NCBI GenBank assembly: GCA_037693485.1
Contig: CM075354.1
Span: 143,181,001-143,245,000 of the forward strand
DNA: 64,000 nucleotides
Origin: Kitagawia praeruptora
Taxonomy: Eukaryota > Streptophyta > Magnoliopsida > Apiales > Apiaceae
Direction of reading: 5' to 3'
Shown here: piece by piece, positions 46,068 to 55,943 of the stretch
Layout: each line of letters starts with the position of its first letter
Numbering within the stretch: the stretch's first letter is position 1
Translations under genes and position numbers: made by a program
Notes under the pieces: model-generated
Databases searched by the model: none
What the model was told of the DNA's origin: nothing
The model's input: only the letters and a program-made list of their open reading frames with translations

Positions 46068-46439
46068 AAATACATGTCCATACTTGGCACCAATTCAAAC
46101 AGTAGGACTGTGAAATCAGAATATTGTCTACAAATATTTTCGGTAAACACTAGCCATTGTAGGCCGTTATGTTGTACTTTTTGATTTAACCTGGCATGCA
46201 GGCCTAAGTTACCTACTACTCTCACAGATACATAATAGTGTATTTTTTATTATAAATGTTAGTAAACCACTAAACCACCCACAGTTTATAAATGACCCAC
46301 CAGCAGTGTACTTGGCTCTCTCAATACTTTTTATACTTTCAACATTTTCGTTTAGTTTAAAAGACCAAATCTTTACTTTACCCTGCAATATTCTATTATT
46401 TCTTCATATCTCAGCTAATCAAATTCAAACACACATTTG

Positions 46440-46678
46440 ATTTAGCCCCACAAAGTTTTTTGCATGCACGTCTTGTAGGCACAAGTACAGCAGAGACACC
46501 CCCTTTCCCTGGTTCAGCCAAGGTCAGGGGTTCGAACCTACCTCGGAGCGAAAGCTTCGGATTTACGTGGGAGTACTGGGTGGTAGGGCTCAGCGATATA
46601 TCTCCCCGGGTTTGAAATCCCACATACAAGTGTGTGGGGTAGTTCCCGGTTAAAAAAAAAAAAAAAAAAAAAAAAAAT
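46440..46678 (+). mobile_element. SINE-like retroposon with A-tail
   Basis: A tRNA-like B-box 'ggttcgaacct' at about 46519, preceded closely by an A-box-like 'tggttcagccaagg', then about 130 bp ending in a run of about 27 A (46651-46677). This layout suggests a SINE. The A- and B-boxes are unusually close and I found no target duplication, so the 5' end and class are uncertain. Confidence 0.5.
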
Positions 46679-47104
46679 ACTGTAAGAAAAGTCTGTCACC
46701 TTTTGCAACCTAAAAGTTTATAGCTCCTATATGTCAACCCCTATTATTATGGTATTATTTATTCTATCTTTTACTAACCAAAATTCAAACAAGTATTATA
46801 TAATTTTAATATATATTAGCAACATGCAGCATAGCCAAACAATGACACTTTATTACTATGTTACTTCACTTTATTATATTTGGCACATTTAACATGTCAG
46901 ATATTGTGAAAAATACGAGTCAATTACTTGATACTAGAAAGAAATAGTCATAGTAGATTTTACAGCACGTTGTTCATATAATTATTTATTTCAGATTTTC
47001 TCAAATTTTGAATTTATAAAAATTTTGGAAGACACCGAATTTTCTTCTTCCAAATTTTGTTCTCTCAAAAAATAAATATATATATTTTCCAAATTTTAGT
47101 GGAA
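46679..47104. other. Non-coding part of the Tat element
   Basis: AT-rich sequence without recognisable features. Confidence 0.5.
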
Positions 47105-47275
47105 CACCAAATCCCCCCTCCTCACAAAAAACTACTTCTTTCTCAAAATCCCTCCTCCTCACAAAAAGTACTTCTTCCTCAAAATCCCTCCTCCTCTCAA
47201 AAAATACTTCTTTCTCAAAATCCCTCCTCCCCACAAATAATACTTCCTTCTCCTAAAACTCCTCCTTCGCACAAA
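47105..47275. repeat. 36-bp minisatellite
   Basis: Four to five diverging copies of 'ctcaaaatccctcctcctcacaaaaagtacttctt' in tandem. On the minus strand they give a 12-residue repeat (RRRDFEEEVLFV), which I take as a by-product of the period being a multiple of three. Confidence 0.85.
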
Positions 47276-47289
47276 AATAAAATAAAAAA

Positions 47290-47640
47290 AATTAAGACCA
47301 TTGCTAACAGGCATTATCCGATAGCGATGACTGGGGGGCACCAAATTCAAACTTAGTAAAATCTCGGGGGAGCACAAAATTTCGTATCTTTCCTCTAAAT
47401 GTTCTTCTTTCCTTTCCAACACACTTATGAAAATCTCATATTTCATTTTTACCACCATTGCTAGCGGGCACTCCCCACTAACAATGCTTGGGGGGCACCA
47501 AATTCAAACTTAGTAAAATTTCATGGGACACTACATTCCTTGTCCCTTTTCCACCTCTAGAACTTATGAAAAATTCTAAGGCCATCACTAGTGGACGTTA
47601 CCCACAAGTGATGTCCGGGGGGAAACACAACTCAAAACAA
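47290..47640. repeat. Three diverged repeats with G-run, polypurine-like
   Basis: Copies near 47298, 47453 and 47580. Each has 'accattgctaa.ggc' or 'gccatcactagtgga', a short inverted repeat, then 'tggggggcaccaaattcaaac' or similar. The G-run resembles the polypurine tract just before the 3' LTR ('gagtggggggcaa'). Confidence 0.7.
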
Positions 47641-47770
47641 CCAAAAATACACTTGCATGCAGAGAAGGAAATCATGTTTCATTCATTAGGAAAAAGATTA
47701 CATTGCAAAGAAGATAAGTGAAGGACAGACCCCTCAAGTCCTCATTAGGATACAAAGAAAACATCTAAAA

Positions 47771-48106
47771 CTAAGCAACGGAAGCATCTTCATCTTCTGG
47801 CTCCTCACGGTCCATCTCATCCTCCAACTCATGCAGCTTCACCAACATAGCTTCCCGTTTGGCCATCTCCCAAGCCCTCAAGCGGTCAATCTTTTGCATG
47901 TAGAAATGGTGTAGTTGATTTTTCTCCCGGACCAGCTCCTCAATGGCCTCACAAGCTCGGGCACCAAGGGGCTCATCTATCCAAATGTCATAGTGACACT
48001 CCCTGGTGGCGCAACGCTCAAACCTTCGACCAGCATTGCTTCCGGCCCATATGGTTTTCACAACCACAGGCATGTCACAGTAGCAAGTCTTCATCCCCCC
48101 CTCCAT
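47771..48106 (-). CDS. Antisense GRF-type zinc-finger protein of the Tat element
   Basis: 111 residues from ATG 48106; upstream codons lack an ATG. Residues about 6-45 fit a GRF zinc finger (CYCDMPVVVKTI, SNAGRRFERC, C-YDIWIDEP). These are small nucleic-acid-binding modules found in plant transposon-related proteins and in some DNA repair enzymes. The rest is a charged, probably helical region (EAIEELVREKNQLHHFYMQKIDRLRAWEMAKREAM) ending in an acidic tail. It lies antisense between the G-run repeats and the 3' LTR, 210 bp from that LTR. Function in the element is unknown. Confidence 0.72.
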   Translation of the reverse strand: MEGGMKTCYCDMPVVVKTIWAGSNAGRRFERCATRECHYDIWIDEPLGARACEAIEELVREKNQLHHFYMQKIDRLRAWEMAKREAMLVKLHELEDEMDREEPEDEDASVA

Positions 48107-48298
48107 TGAAGAATTTCTCAAGACCTACAAGGAATGAAGAGAGAAATGAAAGATTTCAAGAAAATAAAATATCCCAACTCTTGAAGTAAACCCAAGTATT
48201 TATAGGCCTCCATCAACTAGCCGTTATAGAGAGCCGTTGAAGTTATAAATATAAAAAATCAAATCAGCATTTACTCCTCCAACCCACTAAAGTAAGTT

Positions 48299-48315
48299 GA
48301 AGGAGTGGGGGGCAA
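48299..48315 (+). promoter_or_regulatory. Polypurine tract of the Tat element
   Basis: A purine run, GAAGGAGTGGGGGGCAA, directly precedes the 3' LTR. Confidence 0.82.
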
Positions 48316-48982
48316 TGATAATACCCTCCCGAAGAAAACTCTTTAATCCTTATAATGTAATTATGCCTCGAGAATGCCTAGTGGACAACTTGCCACATCC
48401 CAAGGTTGACTAAGAAAAATAAGCTAAGGCAATGCTCCTCCTTTCGGACAAAAGGCACATTCCTCCTACAGCACATTCAACCTCTTGGACAAAGAGCGTT
48501 CCCTCCTTCATAACATATTATCTCGAGGACTTAGCTCGTGCCTTCCTTCTCACTCCCGGACAATGTGGAGCCTTCACGAAAGTGGTCACTTTGACAGTAG
48601 AAAGTGGAAGGGACATGCTATTAACCAACACCTGTCTCAAAGAAGGGAGCATTCTTCCGGACAAGAGGAGGTAACACCAAACTCTATAAATACCAAGGTA
48701 AAATCACACATACAGGGGTTGAACATTCTCACACTCACTTTCACATTCTCACATTTCATATTTGCTCTCTAAAATCTCAGTCACTAGTATTACCATTTTC
48801 CGATATTGTTTCTTGTATTCTCCACCACCAGTTACTTACTCTCACGCCGGAGGTGCTTGACGGCCACCACCCCCGGTCAAGCATTGTTTTGCAGATACCC
48901 TTCCGACAGCTACACCACATTTCCGTCCAAGCCTTACCGGAAGAGGGAAAAGTACGGTAGAGTGGAGCGAGGAGCATTATCA
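48316..48982 (+). repeat. Tat 3' LTR
   Basis: 667 bp; a single visible difference from the 5' LTR (ctttcgg versus ccttccgg context near the start). Confidence 0.93.
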
Positions 48983-48987
48983 ATAGC

Positions 48988-49531
48988 TCACGTAGCTTAC
49001 TTGATGGCTGGATGAACCACAAAGATGGGGGGCATTTTGTTTGGCACTTGGCAGCAATTTATCCCGAAACAACTGTTGTCTTCTTTTTGTGAAGAAGTGC
49101 ACATTGATACGCACCCTCCAACAGCAGCAGCCTCTAATTGCATTAACCCGGATGTTAATAAAGCAAAATTGTCGCAGCCCGTGGCAGTAAATCGATTTTC
49201 TGTGTTTGAGAATGTAAAGGGTCGATATAAAACAACATATGGACCATTACTTGTATTCGTACAATCAGTGGTTATTGGATAGTTGATGCGAATTGTACCT
49301 GCCTCTGGTGATATTTCCAGCACCTTTAGCTTGTTATCATGATAGTCCGTGGGGAAAGCTTTAGGTGAATTAGAAGAGGTGTTGCAAGAAAGTGCCACTG
49401 TCCAGAAAGCTGAACAGTTTGCTCCGATTTTCTTGACATCCAGCCTTTGCTACCCAAGGATTTAGTGCAGACGCTCCTTTGGTGAACATTAATATGACTA
49501 CTATCACGTGTATCGAGAAGTTTGTAGCCAT
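48988..49531 (-). pseudogene. WAK1 segment: signal peptide and WAK cysteine-rich ectodomain
   Basis: Starts at ATG 49531 with a signal peptide (MATNFSIHVIVVILMFTKGASA). Then AKAGCQE, a deletion plus frameshift that removes the usual CGN--IPYPFG stretch, and the galacturonan-binding-like domain (NCSAFWTVALSCNTSS, FPTDYHDNKLKVLEIS, GTIRINYPI, TGCDNFALL, GGCVSMC, CFGINCCQ). This domain contacts pectin outside the cell in functional WAKs. A frameshift shortly after CCQ and the Tat insertion at 48982 end the segment. Confidence 0.85.
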
Positions 49532-49776
49532 CAACACTATCGTGATACGCAACTTTGAATGGACAATGTATTCATGAGATTAGGCGGATACATAGTTGGA
49601 CTAATATGCAGTATTGTCATTTCAGCAGAAATCATGAACAAGTTTTGCAGCAGAAATAAAGACCCACAAGTCTTGTAGGCTGTAGCCAACAATAATTTAC
49701 TTTGATGGGTCGGATTTTACAGTACACATTCAATTAATTTGCAACATAATATTGTATTTGCAACTTAATGTGGAGT
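49532..49776. other. WAK1 upstream region with 160-bp direct repeat, copy 1
   Basis: 49610-49769 is repeated at 60741-60896 with few differences ('gtcttgtaggctgtagccaacaataattta' and 'gggtcggattttacagtacacattc' shared). The CACTA element lies between the two copies. Presumably part of the WAK1 promoter. Confidence 0.8.
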
Positions 49777-49786
49777 CACTACTACA

Positions 49787-50090
49787 AATTTAATCTTAGA
49801 ATACGCTGCTTAGATAGCGCTTTTCTCATGTGCTATGGAAGAATCTTACTACCATAGCGTTCTTATAAAAACCGCTATGCAAGCTACAAAAAATAGAAGG
49901 GAAAATAAATTAAAATTCTAAATAAATACTACTTTAGCGTTTCCTAGTCGAACACTATCGAAGTTAAAAGACGGTTAGCGTTTATACAAGCGCTATGGAA
50001 GCAACCATATTTTAAGTAATTAAGTTTTTTTTTTAATTATTTAATACTACGGAAACGTTTTTAGAAACGCTATGTATTCTTAAAAAATAT
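49787..50090. repeat. CACTA left subterminal repeats
   Basis: Repeated 'tagcgcttt', 'gctatggaag', 'catagcgttc', 'aaacgctatg' units in both orientations. Confidence 0.8.
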
Positions 50091-51706
50091 TAATTGTACT
50101 CATTCAGTCGAGTGAGATATCAAAACAATTAAACACACAAACAGTCTAACACATCTCTCTCAACACATCTCTCGCCGACATCTCTCGATTGCGACTAATA
50201 TCCACATCGATTAATCTGGTGGTGTTGATTCTCTGTTTTCATCTGGATTGTCATCTCTCTGGTGGTGAGTATCTCTTGTCAATTAGGGTTTTTAATTGGG
50301 GGTTTTACTTGCTGGTTCATCGATCGATTTTATGGGTGTTTACTGAATACAATTGAGTCGTATTTATCTCCTTATGTGTTTAATTGTGTTTTACTGAGTC
50401 GTACATCTATTAGTTTTGGTTGCATCTGCTAATAGTTTTGGTTAATGATAAAATTTGGGGAAATAATCTAGTGGAGCCCTAGGATGAGACTATTAGATGA
50501 GTAATGCCGTGAATAGCTTATTATTATGTCACTATTAGATGCTTTCAGTTGACCTTTCACACAAGAGAAAAGATACTACCAGCTTTACTAGATGTGAATA
50601 TCAAACAGTTCGACATCTGATAAAAACAACTAGTTTATGAAGTACGTGATGTCGGTGGACAATTTATTACTCGAGCAGGTATCTTATAGCTGATGTTTGT
50701 TGAGGCTTGTAAATCTGTAGTAAAATCATACAAAATTACAGCATATTCTTTTAAAAAATAAATATACAATGAACTTTCAAGTACCTTATGTGTTTTATTT
50801 AAGTACATCTATTGTAGTTATTGCATCTGCTAATATTGTAGACTCGCTCCCATTGTATCTAACAGTTCACCATGAGTCAGAAGGAATTGCAATTTCTTTA
50901 TTAACTTATATGAGAAGATGTCTTTGGCTTTTTTCTTCTGTTTCCTTTTATAGACTTATAGACCTAGATGTCTAACCCTGTTATGACTTTTGAGCTTTAA
51001 GCCGTTAGCTTCAAACAGAAAAGCCAGGACTATAGTAGAGCCCTAGGATGAGACTTACCTACTAAAGTGATATATCAATTTGTCAGTTTGTAGTTGTGGA
51101 ACACATTATCTAATGGGGTGCTGAGATGTGAGAACATCTCTCCTAGGACCTAGATTATCTGCCTGTTGAGGAATGCCCATTATTGTAGCTTCATCGAAGT
51201 ACTTGTTGATGCAGACGTCCTTACTCATTTGGTCTGACCCTTTCTGCACCTTGTTGCGGCCTTGAACTTATATAGGCCAGATGTTAATTATATCATATTT
51301 TATTATTAGTATGTAAGCATACAAGTATGTTAGTAATAATGTGTAAACTCTTATGGTAATCAGTATTGCCTTTAGAACTGTTTTCTCTTTTCTGTGGTAA
51401 CCCAACGCTGCATATGTAGAAAAAGAGGGAGCGGGGAAGAAAGAACAGCCATCTTAGATATCAACAATAAATAAAAATAAATAAAATTGAACAATAGCAG
51501 TAATAACAACTACTTGAGAATGTGTAAAAAAACCAATATCCAGCAATATACATGTTTGTTTTAAGGTATTTAGCTTATTTAGTTACGCTCTTTCAGGTTA
51601 CATAGTTCTTGGTGTTGTAATGGATCGTAAAATGATGTCTTTACTTTTGCCTTAAAAAACTTGTATTGATCTTGCTTGAAAATTTGTTGTGTTTTTGTTT
51701 AGGATC

Positions 51707-54700
51707 ATGACATCTGGATCCTGTCATACAAATGGCAGTGATGGCACCAAAGACACTAGGAGTTCAAGGCGAGGTATAGTAAATATGAAAAAGCTAAAAA
51801 AAGATCGAAGCAAAGGCATATTGCCAAAGGTAACTTAACTGAAAAATAGAAACTGGCCCTAATTTTATGTATATTGGACACTGCCAAATTTTAACTTTGA
51901 TTTTCTTAATATATTCTTAGGTGAATTGGAATGAGTACGGACAACCTATTGGTAAAGAGTCAATAAAGTTAGTGCATTTCGTTGGTTCTTTTGCAAGAAG
52001 AAATATCCCAATCACATGTGAAGATTGGCGTAAAAAAGAATGGCAGAATGTGAAACAAAATTTGTGGGATGAAGTTAAGGTACTTTCAGTGTCTGCTTTT
52101 TATTGTGCTATTCAGATCATATTTAATGAGGAAATGCAGAGCCATGTTCAGAACTGTCCAATAGATCCATAATCTGAATTAGAATAAAATTAGAATAAAT
52201 TTATAGTATATTGCTATTTTACTCATCCTGTGATGAATTATAACTGTTCAGGAAACTTATTTATTTCAAATGTTCAGGAAACTTTCCACGGGATCAGAGA
52301 GGAACATAGGAAAACGATCATTTCTCGTGCCGATACCCTTCATCGACAGTTTAGAACTAGATTGAGGAATCTTGCTTGTGATAGTAATGGTAACTACTCT
52401 CCGGAGCCTCCTGATTTATATGCGCACTTATCTACTGTGGGACCTTACTGGAATCAGTTTGTGGAAAGCTCTATGAAATAAGAATTTAAGGTATGCTTAC
52501 TCTTTATTCTTTGTGATTTTACTACATATTTTATTCTCCGGAGCCTCCTGATTTTACTACATATTTTATTCTACTAACAAGTGTTTAGTTAAATTAAAAA
52601 ATGACATATTTTATTGCATATTGTACTGTACTAACAAAATAAAAATGCAGGAAAAAAGTAAAAAGAGTAGCGAACAAGCAAAAGCAATGGAGGCACGATA
52701 CAAGAAGGCATGTGTTGGTTACGCACGCATTAGAGAGATAATTGTAAGTTAAATTTATATTTAAGTTTTTTAAATATCTTGTCCACGAATGTGGTTGATC
52801 AAAGTTGTTTAAATATCTTCCCTGGTTATTTAGATGGCACTTCATACCATAAAAACAACTTCAAATAGGCTATAACTCTGTATAAGTACTTAACATCAAT
52901 TTAAAGAAAAAAATTATAGTGAGTGTTTTTTTCTTGTACATACAGATAAAGAAAAAAATTGAGGCTGGGGAAGAGAATCCTGTTGTGTCTAGACTAGATG
53001 CATGGGAGTATGCTAGGCAGAACGCGAAGGGTGTAGTTGATGTTCCTGTTGCATTGCAAGTTCTTGAGGATGTGGTAATACTTTTCTTTCCATTCCTGTA
53101 TTGTTATCGATGTTTTGCATTAATTATACTACAATAGATAGACATTATGTTTGTGTTATTTTTAATCAGGTCACCATATCAGAGCAATTGGCAGAGCATG
53201 AGCTTACTAATATTGGTACTGATGACTTACTTGCTCGGTTAATTCCATTGGAATATTCGGGACGAGTGAGAGGTATGGGATGGGGGTAACTAAGACCTCG
53301 TTGCAGACAGCATCAACTACGAGCAAGATATCTAAATTAGAAAAAGATGTATCTTATTTGATAAATGAAATCAAAGTGTTAAAAAGCAAGGGCTGCAATG
53401 CGGGTATACAATCTGGAGGTTCTAGTCATATGGATAATTTTGACCCGAATGATAAATTGATGGTCAACTAGATGATCTTGATCGTGTTTTAGTTGAAGAG
53501 CTTCCTGAGGTATTTACAGTAATCATGAGTATTTACAGTAATCATGCCCTATTTACAGTAATATGCATTATTGTTTAATCATGTTTAGGTAAAGCTTCTG
53601 ATCTATTCGTTCGAACTTTATAATCTGTCCTTGACAATATTTTAAAAAAAATTCACATTGTAGGGAAAAAATGCTTGCTATTTGTATTTGGATCCTGGTC
53701 GTAGATATGTTGGAAAGGGGACCTTGCACAATGACCTTAGTGATAGAATACTTCATGGTGTTCCGCTGGAAGATGAATTTGTTAGGGTGCAGTTTGAGGT
53801 GGCAGAGAAGTCGGAGTATGATGCACCTCTGCCCAGACCTTGTGATGAGGCCAATACTGTTGGACAAGCTCCTGGATATTTTCTTGCATGGCCACGTAAA
53901 AATGTCTCCACCAAACTTGAGGTCCAGCGTATTTTCCAAGTTGTTTTTTTATATATAATTTAAAAATATACATGTTAGGATCATCTTATCTAATAGTTAG
54001 CTGTTTGTTTATTTTTCTAGACACCTCCAAAAAACGTGAACAAGAAAAAAAAGAAAAAAAAGCATGATATAGGCCATGACAAACTTAAGGATAAAGTGAA
54101 GGAGAAAACGATGGAGTCAGGAGTTGATATATATTCGAGACAATTAGGTTATCCACTCTCAGAAGATAATTGCCACGATGGAGTTATAGACTTTGTTCGC
54201 CTTGCTGTTGTGTTTAATCGTGTTACCGATATAGAGGTTGATATGGGTGTACTTTATTGGAATGCCAACCCCTGGAAAGATCATATTCATAAGGAAAATG
54301 TTTTGGAGGTATTGGATTCCCAATGGTTAAGTGCATCCAGCATCGTCTTTTACATAAGGTAATGAAAATACTCAACAAACTTCACTACTTCGCAAATTAG
54401 TTCTAATACATTTTTTCTGACTTGCAGGTATTTGTGTGAGGTATATTTATCCAAAAATCCTAATTTGGCAGCGAGGTTTTCTTTTGTATCACCTCATCTT
54501 GTATCTCCCTTCGTAAGTAGCTCTGAAACAAACTTGGCGAAGTGTTTGCTGGGACATATTGACCAAGACCACCTGCTTCTTGTGCCCTATAATGTTTCGT
54601 AAGACATTTTGTATATGCACATTTAAGTTTCTTAAACTATTAAGGAATTGCTTCTAAAAAATGACAAAATGCAGAAAACATTGGATCTTGGTTGCCATTA

Positions 54701-55547
54701 ATGCAAAAACAGAGATGATTTATTATGTTGATCCAGCTCAAAAGACCAACCTTGTGGATTACAAGAATGTGAAAGCGTTTATAGAAACGTTAGTGAATTT
54801 TTAACATGCTCTCTATATATTGAATGTATGATACATCTGACCGATAATGTGTTCTTTGACATATGAGTTGCTATCGATTTGTAGGGCTATGAAGACTTTT
54901 CGAACTCACAATAAGAAGTACTACACAATGTCTGCATTTCCTGTTTTCAGTTGGACAAATGTGCAGGTGATCATATTTCTTTTTTTTTTTTTCAGTTGGA
55001 CAATAGTTTCTCTGGCATGTTAGAGGTTGAGGGTTCAAGACTAGGTAGTGTTTAAGTTTATGTAATTTCTCGCAAATGACCGTGTTTTGGAATAGCATAC
55101 AAACTTTTTATGATAAATTGCAAGATTTGACAAAATAGCCTTGAATTAGGTGTCCTGTAGGCACATTTTAGTGAATTATTTTAAGATTTATTTTGTGTAA
55201 GACTGATTTTGTATGTTTTAAAATTTTTAGTGCCCCAAGCAAGCGTTGAATGATGGAATCTTTTGTGGATATTATGTTGGATGCTTCATTGAGGACATAT
55301 TGTCTACCGGTGAAACAAATATGAATGTTAACGTAAGTATATTCCAGAATTTTAAAATTACTGCTAGTTTTTAAATTACAGGGGTACTTTTGTATATGAT
55401 CTTAATTTTAATTACAATTTTGTTGGTGTACAGTTCTCATATTCCCCGGGTTCGAAGTCCTACTCTCATGACAAAATGATTCGTTTCCAGAAAAATTGGG
55501 CAGGCTACTTGTATAATCGGTTTCTCAAGGACAAGTTATTAGCCTAG
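51707..55547 (+). pseudogene. CACTA-borne transposon gene ending in a Ulp1-like cysteine protease
   Basis: A non-coding first exon (ending at a GTGAGT near 50265) and 13 coding exons: 51703-51829, 51921-52079, 52278-52490, 52651-52743, 52946-53074, 53170-53509, 53664-53921, 54021-54358, 54428-54598, 54675-54788, 54885-54966, 55231-55332, 55434-55547. The N-terminus resembles plant Spm-associated proteins (WRKKEWQNVKQNLWDEVK, PPDLYAHLSTVGPYWNQF, RLDAWEYAR). The middle has CYLYLDPGRRYVGKGTL, the C-terminus a C48/Ulp1 peptidase: H in KHWILVAIN, D in YYVDP, Q in CPKQ, C in GIFCGYYVG. Ulp1 peptidases cleave SUMO-like modifiers. Defects: TAA at 52479-52481, frameshifts near 53283 and 53460. Introns are otherwise canonical. 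Confidence 0.8.
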
Positions 55548-55943
55548 TTTGAGTTTTATTGTAGTGATCAGTACACTGTGGTAGCTATCTAAGAGCAGTG
55601 GTACTGTGGTAGGTGGTACTGTGGTAGTTTGAGTTTTATTAACTTTGGAATATTTGACTCTTTGTAGAATGAATTAAGACCAATGAAAATTGTACTTTTT
55701 TGGAATTTAATTTCATTTTTGATTGGGGTGTTTTTATTTTTATTATTGTATTTGTAACTTTTCTGGAATATTACAATTAAATAAAATGGCCAAAATAAAT
55801 TTAAATAGAATTTATTCTGAAAAATTAAATTAAATGGCCAAAATAAATTTAAATAAAATTTATTCTGAAAAATGGCTTCAATAGCGCTCTTAGAAGGACT
55901 ATGAGATAGTAGTTACATATGATTTTTTTTCCACTACCATAGC
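55548..55943. other. 3' region of the CACTA gene
   Basis: AT-rich presumed 3' untranslated and subterminal DNA. It contains a small direct repeat ('aaattaaatggccaaaataaatttaaata', about 55780-55860) and the first right-hand subterminal 'atagcgctc' repeats. Confidence 0.6.

Larger units (their letters stand above)
31081..48982 (+). mobile_element. Ty3/Gypsy Tat-lineage element with two antisense genes
   Basis: Exact 5-bp duplication ATAGC (31076-31080 and 48983-48987). Both LTRs are 667 bp (31081-31747, 48316-48982) with TGATAAT/ATTATCA ends; only one base differs by eye (near 31210 versus 48445). The gag-pol frame is uninterrupted and has the double RNase H typical of Tat elements. A long region after pol carries antisense genes and repeats. 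A 1.8-kb hAT-like element (44256-46067) landed later. The near-identical LTRs and open polyprotein indicate a very recent and possibly autonomous element. Confidence 0.93.
2822..49531 (-). pseudogene. WAK1: wall-associated-kinase-like receptor pseudogene split by four insertions
   Basis: Ordered minus-strand pieces make up one gene: signal peptide and galacturonan-binding-like cysteine-rich region (49531-48988), rest of that region with an EGF-like end (31080-30625), calcium-binding EGF exon (30502-30372), transmembrane/juxtamembrane and kinase (29408-28533), and kinase C-lobe with tail (3117-2822). WAKs are plasma-membrane receptors that bind cell-wall pectin and signal through a cytoplasmic Ser/Thr kinase. 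The pieces are separated by a Tat Gypsy element, a small hAT, another hAT and a Copia nest. Independent damage includes an N-terminal deletion with frameshift near 49440, stop codons in the EGF exon, the transmembrane region and the glycine-loop region, and a frameshift near 28860. It cannot make a full receptor. Confidence 0.88.

Noticed and set aside
46500..46560. Possible tRNA gene because of a GGTTCGAACC box
   Set aside because: No cloverleaf can be drawn and the A- and B-boxes are too close; an A-tail downstream points to a SINE-like retroposon.
47001..47234. A minus-strand frame with a 12-residue repeat
   Set aside because: Explained by the 36-bp minisatellite, whose period is a multiple of three.
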